A DNA stretch of 64,000 nucleotides. Source: Harmothoe impar (Eukaryota; Annelida; Polychaeta; Phyllodocida; Polynoidae). Location of the stretch: the NCBI GenBank assembly GCA_947462335.1, contig OX381704.1:28543955-28607954 (forward strand), in the 5' to 3' direction. Shown here one piece after another: positions 19,944-31,379 of this stretch. A model generated the notes under the pieces. It saw only the letters and a list, made by a program, of their open reading frames with translations. It ran no database searches and was not told the DNA's origin. The translations under genes were made by a program, and so were the position numbers. Numbering within the stretch: the first letter of the stretch is position 1; every line of letters starts with the position of its first letter.

Positions 19944-22289
19944 GATAATTTGGTGGGTGAGCTACCCGTAGGTATAGTTAAGGGCTCCCTTTGTACTAAC
20001 AGTCTAAGCTGCGGTAATGGTTCCCTCCTAGAAGGGGGTCATTATTTTAGCGGTTCTGAGGAAGCTCAGGGGCCGTCAGCGGTGAATGGGTTAAAACCGG
20101 TCTCCACTCCAAGTGAGGAGGGTTTTTTGTTTCTTTCCCAGTTGACTTCCATACCTGGTAATAGCCCTATCAGTGTATTGGATGATAGCTATTTGGGTCG
20201 CTCACCCATAGACATTCCTGTGTTTCCCACTGGTGATGCCGTGGAGGGTATCATAAATACACCCAGTGGTCTATGTTACAACCATGTAGGGGTGGAAATT
20301 GGTTCTACTGCCCACTGTGGTCTTGATGGTCGTGAACCCTTGTGTGCTGGTGAGTCTGTTTGGGATTCTAGTGATTCTGACATGTTAATTGACAATAACT
20401 GGGACGCACTCTATTCTAGTAATTTTACTGAGGAGGTTAATGGGGCTCAATTTAATGATCCTATTATAGACCCAATATCTCATGTATGTTACAGTTCGAG
20501 GAAAATTAGTCGTCCTATTGATTATGACTTGTGTTGGCGTAGGCCGCCCACCCCTGTGTGTTGTTATGATGTCAATAACCCAAATGTGATTTCAGAATTA
20601 TTTGAGGACGGTTACTACAGATGTCCGCCAGAAGGGTCCCCGCCATTATGTGGCTCCATGTGTTCGCACTCGGTGGGTGGTACCTCAATGCAGCTGAAAC
20701 CTTGTAATTTTTATAAGGAAGCGTTCCTCCATCCAGTTGGCCAAGATATTGATGCTGCCTACATTTATGATGGGGTCCTAGAAGGTTTTAAGATTATGGA
20801 TGATGTGGTTGATACTAGTTATGTCATGACTAATTATCGTAGTATTAATCGTCCTGTATTTAAGGCTCAAATGGACACGATTGTATCTAGTGAATTAGTG
20901 GAAGGTAAGCTTACGGAGGTGGATTTCCCCCCTACATGTGTTCATAGCCTAGGCGCCGTTCCTAAGAAAAATGGGAAGTTGCGCCCCATTGTTTATATGA
21001 AACGCCCCTTACACAGTAGCGTTAACCCCTTCATGGAGTCGGTGGTGGAACCTTTCCACTATATTACAGTCCGGGATGTTTGTCATAACTTGAAACCTAA
21101 TGCCTTTTTGTCTGTAGTGGATGTCTCTTCAGCCTATAGGTCAGTGAATGTGTTCCCTGGACACACTGACTATCAGGGTATCATGTGGCCCACACAGGAT
21201 GGTGAGACTCAATATTACAAGGATAATTGCTTGGCATTTGGGGCCAGATCCAGCCCTTACATTTTTCAGATGCTGTCTGACTTTGTAGTAAGGGGTATGA
21301 GAAGAAGAGGGTTCATGAATTGCTATGGGTACTTAGACGATTTTGTCGTTATAGGGGACACCTTGGCAGAATGTAACTTAGCCCTGGGAGTGTTAATGAG
21401 ATTGCTCAGGTTTTTGGGTTTTTACATTTCATATCCTAAAATTGTCATGCCTTCTCAATGTGTGGTCTATTTAGGCATACAGATAGATACTACTACTATG
21501 GAGCTGTCTCTCCCCCCTACTAAATTGGTGGCGCTGCAAAAGATGGTGGACGTGTTCACTACCAAGTCAACAGCTACAAAGAAGGAGGTGCAGGTCCTGG
21601 CCGGCCACCTTGCACATGCAGCAACTGTGGTAGTGGGTGGTAGGACCTTTTCAAGGAGGGTAATAAATCTCATAAAGAGTCTACCCGATTCCAATAAGCA
21701 GGTGAGACTACCAGACTGGTTTGCCGATGATGTCAAATGGTGGTCTGCCTTTGTAAAGATTTTTAATGGTAAGGCGGCCATTGTCAGCCAGGTTCCTGCA
21801 GTCACTATAGCTACAGACTCCTCAATGTCCGGTTTTGGGGCAGTGAACGGGGATGCTGACTACTTGCTGGGTTCATGGGGACCCCGGTTTATGAATTACG
21901 CAAGTTGCCTGGTTTCTACTGATTGTATTATGAATTCACCTGAAGAGTTGTTGTATGTAAATAACCCTGATATTAATTTGTTGGAACTGTGGCCGGTGGT
22001 GGCATCAGCACACCGTTGGTCCGCTGATTGGAAGGGTAAGACTGTTCTGATTGAATCAGATAATACACAGGTTGTCAGGATGCTGTACACTGGCAGGAGT
22101 AAATCTGTTCAGTGCATGGCATGGTTGAGAGAATTATTTTGGATGTCATTTGTGTACAACTTCAGTATTGTGTGTAATCATATCTCTACCCATGTTAACA
22201 GGGGCCCTGATTTTTTGTCTAGGGTCACCGATCCTAGGTTAAAGGGGAAGAGTGCTCCCCCTGAGTTGTGCCGTTTACTGTCCTTTTAG
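19944..22289 (+). CDS. reverse transcriptase / RNase H (Pol) of the retrotransposon
   Basis: Open from the Gag stop to TAG 22,287-22,289. Numbering from the UUG at 19,950 gives 779 residues. Residues 1-300 form a Cys- and acid-containing extension with no recognisable domain. The RT domain follows, with motif A VVDVSSAY (D391) and the active-site YLDD at 461-464. RNase H follows with D623, E679, D704 and D754 (in GPDFLSR), so the catalytic set is complete. The DIRS family uses this RT-RNase H without protease. There is no ATG before residue 145, so expression is likely by readthrough of the Gag UAG, or by internal initiation at 20,382, which would still include RT. Its end overlaps the recombinase frame. 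Confidence 0.88.
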   Translation, partial: DNLVGELPVGIVKGSLCTNSLSCGNGSLLEGGHYFSGSEEAQGPSAVNGLKPVSTPSEEGFLFLSQLTSIPGNSPISVLDDSYLGRSPIDIPVFPTGDAVEGIINTPSGLCYNHVGVEIGSTAHCGLDGREPLCAGESVWDSSDSDMLIDNNWDALYSSNFTEEVNGAQFNDPIIDPISHVCYSSRKISRPIDYDLCWRRPPTPVCCYDVNNPNVISELFEDGYYRCPPEGSPPLCGSMCSHSVGGTSMQLKPCNFYKEAFLHPVGQDIDAAYIYDGVLEGFKIMDDVVDTSYVMTNYRSINRPVFKAQMDTIVSSELVEGKLTEVDFPPTCVHSLGAVPKKNGKLRPIVYMKRPLHSSVNPFMESVVEPFHYITVRDVCHNLKPNAFLSVVDVSSAYRSVNVFPGHTDYQGIMWPTQDGETQYYKDNCLAFGARSSPYIFQMLSDFVVRGMRRRGFMNCYGYLDDFVVIGDTLAECNLALGVLMRLLRFLGFYISYPKIVMPSQCVVYLGIQIDTTTMELSLPPTKLVALQKMVDVFTTKSTATKKEVQVLAGHLAHAATVVVGGRTFSRRVINLIKSLPDSNKQVRLPDWFADDVKWWSAFVKIFNGKAAIVSQVPAVTIATDSSMSGFGAVNGDADYLLGSWGPRFMNYASCLVSTDCIMNSPEELLYVNNPDINLLELWPVVASAHRWSADWKGKTVLIESDNTQVVRMLYTGRSKSVQCMAWLRELFWMSFVYNFSIVCNHISTHVNRGPDFLSRVTDPRLKGKSAPPELCRLLSF

Positions 22290-22333
22290 GGATCCACCTG
22301 GAGGAAAGGGCGGCGCAGTACCAGTCATTCTGG

Positions 22334-23170
22334 ATGGCGGAGAATACTATCAGGACAAGGAAGGTTCAATGGAACCACTACTTTGATTTCTGCCGCTACT
22401 TGGGGGAGTTACCCCTACCTGCTTCTGAAAGGCTGGTCACCATGTATCTGGCCTTTATGGCGGAGAGGTTCACATATACCTCCATAATCAATTATTTGTC
22501 TGCCTTGTGGGTCCTTCATAAGACATATGGGTTTTCATACCCAGACCCACAGGGTTTTAGGATTAAGACCACCCTGAGTGGTATCAAAAGGTATTTGGGG
22601 GATGCCAAAGTTCAGGCTCACCCACTGACTGTTCAACATTTGTCATTAATCTTTGCTTCATTGAATTTTTCCTCCACTGAAGACATGTGTTTCTGGGTGG
22701 CGCTCCTAATTGGTTTCAGGGCGCTGCTCAGGAAATCTAATTTGTTTGACCCTGGTATGGCGCTGACCTGGGGCAATGTTGTCTTTAAGCCCTGGGGTGT
22801 TCATTTCTTGGTCAGGAAGTCCAAGACCATACAGTATAGGCAAAGGGTCCAGAAGGTCTATCTAACACAAATGACTGTATCAAAGTATTGTGTGAAGCAC
22901 TACTTACTGCTGTTGTCTGCCTTGGTAGGGCATGTTTCAGCAAATGACCATGTGTTATCTTTTGAGTCTAAAGGCAGGGTGGTCCAGGCTACATACCGTT
23001 GGTTCCAGTCCAGGCTTTCTAAGGTGTCAAAGGAATTGGGTCTCCCACACTTCACCTCCCACTCAATGAGGAGGGGAGGGGCATCGGCCCTGGCTGAAGC
23101 TGGAATATCCCTGAGGGATCTCCAGGTGATTGGTGATTGGCAGAGTCTTCAAGTGCTGACGTATCTGTGA
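22334..23170 (+). CDS. tyrosine recombinase of the retrotransposon
   Basis: The frame opens at 22,265, inside the end of Pol, in the -1 phase. The first ATG, at 22,334, gives 278 residues. The 22-nt overlap contains no canonical X XXY YYZ slippery heptamer, so reinitiation after the Pol stop or a non-canonical shift is possible. Numbering from codon 22,268, the N-terminal SAM-like helical domain spans about 10-115 and the catalytic domain 120-300. Active-site residues are R155 (in LLRKSNL), K184 or K186, H265 and R268 (HSMRRG), W291 and Tyr299. The protein would integrate the circular DNA intermediate by strand exchange. It ends one residue after the catalytic Tyr, and its TGA overlaps the right terminal repeat by two bases. 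Confidence 0.88.
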   Translation: MAENTIRTRKVQWNHYFDFCRYLGELPLPASERLVTMYLAFMAERFTYTSIINYLSALWVLHKTYGFSYPDPQGFRIKTTLSGIKRYLGDAKVQAHPLTVQHLSLIFASLNFSSTEDMCFWVALLIGFRALLRKSNLFDPGMALTWGNVVFKPWGVHFLVRKSKTIQYRQRVQKVYLTQMTVSKYCVKHYLLLLSALVGHVSANDHVLSFESKGRVVQATYRWFQSRLSKVSKELGLPHFTSHSMRRGGASALAEAGISLRDLQVIGDWQSLQVLTYL

Positions 23171-23415
23171 AGCAGGGCGGATTATATGAGTAAAGCGGAG
23201 AGAGAGAGAATACTCCCCCTGGTGGATCTTTGAGAACTATTCAGTAAGGACTGGTTGATCACCACACGCCCATTTGCTCCCTCTGTGGGGGAAGGACTGA
23301 ACTGCTGTGTTCACTCACCAGGGGCACACTGGATATAGAGCAGAGGCCGGGGGAGCTCGCCCTCACAACCGCCACACCGCCGCTGCACACGCCTGCTCGC
23401 AGAGACACTGAGTTA
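23169..23415 (+). repeat. right 247-bp terminal direct repeat
   Basis: Matches 18,597-18,843 with one substitution. It begins within the recombinase stop codon. An AATAAA at 23,419-23,424, just outside the repeat, could serve as a polyadenylation signal but lies in flanking DNA. Confidence 0.93.
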
Positions 23416-23560
23416 CATAATAAAATTTTTTCTTTTGTTACCGAGTGATTGTGTGAATATATTTGATATACATCTATGAACATTGAGATGTCACACAGTA
23501 ATAAAATATATCACTTGCCAATGCACTCCGCGTCAGACTTCATTACTTCTAAGATAGCAG

Positions 23561-23563
<3 letters not shown>

Positions 23564-23642
<79 letters not shown>

Positions 23643-23655
23643 ATATTATATATAC
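23564..23655. repeat. AT microsatellite
   Basis: Nearly pure (TA)n with a short interruption near 23,630-23,645. Ile/Tyr repeat open frames here are artefacts. Confidence 0.95.
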
Positions 23656-24119
23656 AATGTGTGCGTGTATAAGTATTATGTATAAAAAATGGTATAATGA
23701 ATGTAGCATACAACAATTCTTATGTATGTATGAATGATGTGAGACCTCATTTTCATTACAATGAATACTACAAAGTGGTAATCAAGTTACTTAAGGCTTA
23801 ATTGCTTATCAACTTCATGTGAACATAATTATGAGCCTCCTGAAGATAAGATACATCATGAGATTGAAGCAGCCACAGGACAAATATATGTTGAGATAGC
23901 ATGAACTGTGGATCAGTAGTATGTTTCAGCTCAACTGAGCCAAATAAAGGGCCTTAAATCTAGGTATACATCATTGTATGCGTTACATGCCTGCTCATTA
24001 GCACTTGCCCATTCTACCGTTGTCCAAGACACATGTGCATTTATCCCCATACAAAAAAGGGACAAAAAACAAATGAATAAAACACCACTCTTAATACAGC
24101 AAGTCTGTTTGGACCCTTT

Positions 24120-24640
24120 TAGTTGACGGTTTGTGCCCTGAGGCTGCCACAGCCTGTCACCCGTCTTACTATTGATTGAATGGGACTTATTTTTCACAAT
24201 GGGAGACCAATAGAGTAATGGCCATGACGGGGGGAAAGGTAAAAGAAGTAGTTCCTCTTATTTTATGGTTGCAGCAATGCAGCATTGGTGGTTACTGGGT
24301 GAAATGCATGGAAGGGCAGGACTTAGCCCAAGGGCAAACGTCACTTTGCCTACGCCACAAACAGTTGTAATGGTTGCATCCACCCACACCACTTCCCCTG
24401 CTCATTTGGGTTGACATGGAACTTACGTCGAAAAGGTGCTGTTGGACATTTGTTCAAGGGGTTTCATACTTGTCAGTGGTTTGCAACATGTGGAGATTTC
24501 CACTTTGTCTGTAGAGATACGACAAAATGCAGAAGTAAGCATGACAATCATGACTGTGGCAAAATGAATATGGATTTGACATTCCAACTTGAAAGGAGCA
24601 CGTAAAATGTGATTGTTGTAAAAGCAGCAGGGTGGATTAG
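24120..24640 (+). repeat. local duplication block D3 (partial)
   Basis: CACAATGGGAGACCAATAGA at about 24,195 and adjoining sequence align with 17,010-17,130 in D2. The rest of the block is too diverged to align by eye. Positions 23,656-24,120 and 24,641-25,126 hold no gene. Confidence 0.5.
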
Positions 24641-25126
24641 AAAGAATAGAGATCACAAACCAGATTGACATTTGAAACAAAACACGAAGAGTTTATTCTT
24701 CGAAACATTAGGCTCCCCATTGACTACTAAAGCGTCTTCCCTGTGGTCTAGCCCTGCAACGTATAACTACATTTAATGTACGGGGAATGCCGTACTAGCT
24801 AGTATGCCTACAAGTGTTCCCTGTCAAGGATTTCTGCAGGGCCTAATGTACTGACATTCATCCTACTCTATACTTTGACTTGTGCCCAATCAAATTTTCG
24901 TAGACTGGATTGAGCCATTGGATAATTGGATAAAAATGTCTAGGGTCGGCCGTGTTTTGCTAGGTTACCCGACCCTGAAACACACCTTCTTTTGGCTAAT
25001 ATTGTGTGATACATATATATTTTTTTATAATCTAGATAGCTTTTGTTTGGAATAAGAATGAGCCATGCCAATGCAGTATATAAAATGGAAAAATTAATTG
25101 ACCGATTCTGTTCCCATGAATCATGC

Positions 25127-25800
25127 CACTGAAAACTCGGGGGAACTGAATGCAGTCAGTGGTGACGACCTAGGTTGAAACTCACCGTTGTCATGATAAA
25201 TGATGGTAGGTGGCAGTACTGTCTTATGAAGAATGGTGTATGAATGTAGTCTATTAATTTACCCCTCAAACAGTGGTATCACTTTCACAGTATTGGTGCT
25301 TCCTTGAATCTTAAACTTAAGGCCACCGTCCACTGGGGAACTTCGGCCGATTAAGCCCATACATTTCCTATATAAGTTTGGCCGATCAGAGCCCAGTGGA
25401 CGCTGGTCATCAGTACCATTACTTTGCATAAATAAACTGTCAGTGGTTGAAAATGCTGGCCTCCAATGTATATAAAGACCCTCCGCTTCCTGCCAATCAA
25501 TTATGGCTCACAATAAAATGAGCTATTCCGATAGTCCATTCAGCTGACACTGAGTGGCAGCAGTGTGCCAGTATAATAAGTATGTGCCCCGATGTGTGGC
25601 AGGTGTGGGTCCTCACTTGGACATCCTAAGGCATAGGTGCATGGACTTGAAGGTTGTCATTACTGATCCTAAATCAACAACCATTATGACAACTCTGGGT
25701 CTGACTGGATCAGATGTGACGACCTATGATGAACTAAAGTTATCAACTTGAAGAGCTAAGGTTGTCAATTTAGGTATTGTCAATTTGAATGCTTTTAGTC
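25127..25800. mobile_element. CACTGAAAAC-terminus TIR element, decayed copy
   Basis: Starts CACTGAAAAC and ends near GCTTTTAGTC, a degraded inverted terminus. The interior shares GACGACCTAGGTTG-like, GAATGGTGTATGAAT and repeated GTCAT/ATGAC segments with the better-preserved element at 51,111-51,724. It is interrupted by the 88-bp MITE at 25,321. No transposase is present. Confidence 0.65.
25321..25408. mobile_element. 88-bp palindromic MITE, copy 2 (nested)
   Basis: Termini GGCCACCGTCCACTGGGG and CCCAGTGGACGCTGGTC. It is the reverse-oriented partner of 12,593-12,680 with identical length, and it is inserted inside the 25,127-25,800 element, so it is the younger of the two. Confidence 0.8.
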
Positions 25801-25848
25801 TTCAATAAGGTTCTCAGATGCAGATGCAGCCCTATGCCTTCCTCTATT

Positions 25849-25854
<6 letters not shown>

Positions 25855-25919
<65 letters not shown>

Positions 25920-25963
25920 ATTATATATATATATATACATACACACATATACACACATATATA
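25855..25963. repeat. AT microsatellite
   Basis: (TA)n grading into ACACATAT-like units at its right end. Confidence 0.95.
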
Positions 25964-27230
25964 ATGAACTTGGGACAGATCTGGGACAGCCCGTTATGAG
26001 ATCAGACTAATGTCATTCCTTCTCACACATTTACCACAGCAGGTGTGCCGCAATTACTGTGATCCTCTCCTGATAAGCCAGTCAGGCGATGTGCCCTTAC
26101 TCCACATCCTTACATACACCCTCTGGTTAGAGATCTGATCGTGCATGCCAGACTATGCCCCTGTCTCGATAAGCGCCCTACTGCCTCGCAATTGAATTTA
26201 ATTTTTCTTTTATCTGCGTCACCTTTGCAGAGAAAACATGAAGAGCTTAGCAAAAGTGTGCAGACGCTGTACCGACCTCCCCGCAGGTAATGCGATTGGG
26301 GTGGGGGCTAGGGGCAGCGGAATGAAGGCAAGTCTTGTGTGAGTCTTAACCTCGTTACATCTACTGCGGGGGAGAGGACAGCGACGCCTGGTCGCGGCAA
26401 GTGCTACTTCTTTATTGAATGAGGACGGGGGACCAAGTCCAAACCCCATAGAGATGTCTGTGACTAGGTGAATTGTCTAATGGCGGAATAAGCAGCGAAC
26501 ATTAGGAATTCCACCTTGGAGGGAGACTGAGCCGACAGGCAAAGACAGGCAAAATGATAGTGTCGGCTAAAAAACAGATACTATACTTCTAGGTCAGAGG
26601 CAAAGCAGAGAGGAGAATGGGTGGATTACCCATTCTGCCTGGCTGCTCACCATAATGATAGTGCTTAGTTCGTCCATTTCTTGTCATTTGTTCAGGAATT
26701 TATAAGTGTATAATATTCTATGGCATGGACATTTACTAGTTATTAGGCAAAAATATCTAGCATCTGGGAACCTGGTCCAAAAGAGTAGGTTTGTATTTTT
26801 AATTGCTGATGATGATCTTTAAAATGCCACTTCTGAATAAAAGTACATACTCACAAGCTGTCTTCATATGTGTGTCAAATAGGTATTCCTCCACCTTGGG
26901 CCCCGACATTTACATGATGGCCTCCCAATAAAGTGCTAACTGTCTATATTCCATCTGAATGCAGACAATTCTGGGAGTGTTTACAACATGGCTGAACTAC
27001 CTGGATGTCGAAGTTATCCTGACCCAGTGCATTGCAGGTAATCATAATCCAGGGGTGAAACGGAGCATGCAGTGCTGTGTAATGCCCAGTCATGCATGAT
27101 CATTAGGGATGTCACAAGGTTGTATACGTGTAAACTGCAACCAAGCATTTTCTAGAAGGAAGATATCAAAATGAATGCCTCTGACAGGAGACTGCTATCA
27201 GCGGCTTCTTAAAACTGTGACTTTAAAGGT
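25964..27230. other. non-coding stretch, nothing recognised
   Basis: A moderately GC-rich patch at about 26,250-26,420 has no exon signature. No gene or element could be supported. Confidence 0.45.
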
Positions 27231-27234
27231 TTGT

Positions 27235-27612
27235 CAAATCTTGAATATTTTCATAAGGAGGAGATTTGTAGCTGTTGACTGGAATATGGATTTTACACCA
27301 GGAAACCCCTAATATCCATGTCTTACCTAAGTAAATCAAAGAATCTAAAGCTTTCAGCGGCCATTTACGAATTTTCGAAATTGCAATTTCGAGCCAAAAT
27401 ATTGCTTCTGCACCCCAAATAACCCTAATATCTATGTATTCCACAAGGAGATCAGACAATCTTGAGTTTTTGGCGGCCATCTTGGAAATCTCCATATTGT
27501 AATTTTGAGTAATAAAAGATTCTACACCCCAAATTACCCTACTATCTAGAGTTTTCGGTGGCCATCTTGGAATTTTGTCAATTGCAATTTTGAGTCAATA
27601 TATGGATCCTTC
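27235..27612. repeat. degenerate tandem repeat, about 85-117-bp units
   Basis: Segments containing CTTTCAGCGGCCATTT (27,352), TTTTGGCGGCCATCTTGGA (about 27,468) and TTCGGTGGCCATCTTGGA (about 27,554), each followed by AATTGCAATTT-like and CACCCCAAAT-like sequence, recur three or more times. Two copies contain a YY1-like GCCATCTTGG. A short frame on the minus strand spans the repeats and is not gene-like. Confidence 0.6.
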
Positions 27613-27674
27613 ACCCTTAACATTTTTTACGCCCGCCCCCTTAAGAGGCGTCTAAATATAAACCTTTAACATCC

Positions 27675-27715
27675 CCCCCCCCCCAGGTTGCCGACTCCCC
27701 CCCCCCCCCTACGCC
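27675..27715. repeat. poly-C tracts
   Basis: Two runs of more than ten C separated by AGGTTGCCGACT. The base count here may be unreliable in any assembly. Confidence 0.9.
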
Positions 27716-29330
27716 CGTTATTGATAAATGACACTCCCTAACTGGTTGATCCAGAGTTCCCCATGCTACCTAGAGGTCACAGTCTAGTGGTTTGTTAATA
27801 GCCTAGCGCAACTACTTTATGAGTAGAAGCAATCATTTACTAACCTCATCAAGAACTAGTGGTGGCAAGGTGAACGTAGTTGACTTTCTAAATACGGTGG
27901 GAAGAAATCCAAATGTGTGTTTACCTTTGAGCAAGTTCATTATGATTTAGACTGTCTGCTGTTCCCTCAACTCGAAATCAAATGCATACTTTGCCATCAC
28001 AGCCTTTTTAACAGGCTTGTTCACCCACATTGTGCCCTGCCTGACGTATTCAGGTTGTACTTAGTTTGCTGTGAGTGGTTTACAATTTATCCACTAAGTT
28101 ACCTCGATCATAGACCCACACTGCACCACCCCTAGTGTGGGTTAAAAGAACCAGTCATCATTAGAAATAATGAACGCTCCTCAAATGACCTGAGGTAATC
28201 AGTTTTAGAGGTTGTCATAAAGGTCACAAATCAGCCATGTTGTTGACAAAGCAAAATACACCAAGGGAAATGTTTAATTGTAAGGCAGTATAGTAGACCT
28301 TCACATCAAAGCAGTATCTGGCATGCAGTACAAACATTAATTACTAGATATAATATTATTATAATCATTTGGGGCGAAGTGAACAGGTCAGGAACACAAT
28401 AATTCATGTTGCCAAGATTTCCTTGGCTAACAGACCGGCATCAGGGGTTGGACTAGCCCATATTAAAAGGGTCTATAGGCACCCCCGCAAACAATACAAT
28501 TATAATAAGCACAACTCCCCTGCATAATTTGTTCAGCATTGCTCTATGGAGTAAGGCTGGTGCATTGTCGCCCCCATGTGAGAGGTTCGCACACTACGTC
28601 TATTCTTCCTTACTACTCCACCTACCCCATGTTATTCTGTTGTGTTGCATTCATACTTTTCCATCACATCCACCCTTACAATTTAGATATTGTATTTTAT
28701 TCGACTTCTTTGTTCAACATACGTTAATATTCTCGTTGATCAATTTAAATTATACGAACACGTTCAAATAATATCCTCCTATATACAGGGTATTAAGCTG
28801 TATTCTATAAGTCATTATCAAAATAAACTCCAAGACTGCATTCAACTTCTTTTACTGGAAATAGGATAATGCGCGGTTCTGAGTGGTACAAAACAGCCTC
28901 AGGACACATGTATAGGAGACAAATTATTCTTATACATTGCATAATTACAGGGATTCACGGCGAAAATACGGAGGTTGAGGTCACAGCAGCTTCCTCGTAA
29001 CAGGCGCCTGCCACTTGTGTTTCCCTGACTACTCGACCTGCAGACAATACGCTACACCATTAATGCCTCCAACGTGGGCTGCAGATGGCAGCGGCCGCCG
29101 TACGCGCTCGTGCTGTTAATGGTCCCAATGCATTGTTAGATTCCCGTCTGAGGTCGTCTTGGTTGGCCCCCAGCACGGAGGAAACAAAGGCAGGGAAAAG
29201 CCTTCCTTCACCCAAGCCTGAGTATTGGGGTACTGATTATTTGCAGGCTGCTTTCATTCATGTCACTTCTCCCATCATACACACACACGTATATGTAACC
29301 CTGTATGCCCCGCACTCTGCTTTAATGTGC
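27716..29330. other. non-coding stretch, nothing recognised
   Basis: No exon, RNA or element could be supported. The CpG-bearing patch around 28,960-29,170 includes GCGGCCGCCGTACGCGC, but no promoter element is visible. Confidence 0.45.
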
Positions 29331-29344
29331 TATGTGCTTTGTAT

Positions 29345-29820
29345 ACTCGCCAGTGCTGAATCCATGCATCATGATGACCGTTCGGGGATTTATCAATACA
29401 ACCCTGTATGGTCAGCATGGTGATTGAATGCAGTACTGGCGAGTTACCATGCATGGATCATGATCACGGCGTGCATATAGCACTATCACTTGAGGAAGGG
29501 GACTATGGTAACTGCAGTTCCCAGATCACTCCTGGGATCCCCACCGTGGCTTAGAGAATCAAAAGTGGTGATTACACTGTGTTTATAGCAACCTGGTCCT
29601 GGGTATTGCATAGTTGTAGCTGGTATCATACTTCATTATTTAGGCTACTAAATATATGATGGAATTGTCTAGAACAGCAGTATAAAGGGGTTATAGAATC
29701 AGATGGACTATGATAACTGTTTTGGTTGCCCTCATACAGTTACCATAGTACTTCTGATTCTCTGTACAACAGTGCATGGGGATCCCTCAAGGGTGATCTG
29801 GTAACTGCAGTTACCATAGT
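29345..29820. repeat. nested inverted repeats with GGTAACTGCAGTTACC palindrome
   Basis: ACTATGGTAACTGCAGTT at 29,502-29,519 is the exact reverse complement of 29,803-29,820. The right arm contains the perfect 16-bp palindrome GGTAACTGCAGTTACC at 29,800-29,815. Further paired segments (GGGATCCCC, AGAGAATC) support a larger fold-back. The CGCCAGTGCTG / CCATGCATCATGATGACC segment at 29,345-29,380 resembles 2,860-2,930. Confidence 0.6.
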
Positions 29821-29844
29821 CTCCTTCTCCACAGTGACTATAGA

Positions 29845-31252
<1,408 letters not shown>

Positions 31253-31322
<70 letters not shown>
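31253..31322. repeat. AT microsatellite, right part
   Basis: Continuation of the (TA)n tract beyond the fold-back element. Confidence 0.95.
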
Positions 31323-31326
<4 letters not shown>

Positions 31327-31379
31327 ACATATACATATGATTACTACTAAATTGTTACATGTATATGGAACAACCTTCA

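Larger units (their letters stand above)
18597..23415 (+). mobile_element. DIRS/Ngaro-type tyrosine-recombinase retrotransposon, full length
   Basis: The 4,819-bp element is bounded by 247-bp direct repeats that differ at one position (18,696 A, 23,268 G). In order it encodes a Gag-like zinc-finger protein, reverse transcriptase/RNase H, and a tyrosine recombinase. No DDE integrase, protease or DIRS-type methyltransferase is visible, and only 38 bp separate the left repeat from the Gag ATG, with no room for a typical LTR-element primer-binding site. All catalytic residues of RT, RNase H and recombinase are intact. This fits the Ngaro branch, whose members usually have split direct repeats. 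Here I see only simple LTR-like repeats. Near-identical ends imply a recent insertion. Confidence 0.92.

Noticed and set aside
18597..23415. LTR retrotransposon or retrovirus interpretation
   Set aside because: The third ORF is a tyrosine recombinase rather than a DDE integrase, and no protease or primer-binding site is visible.
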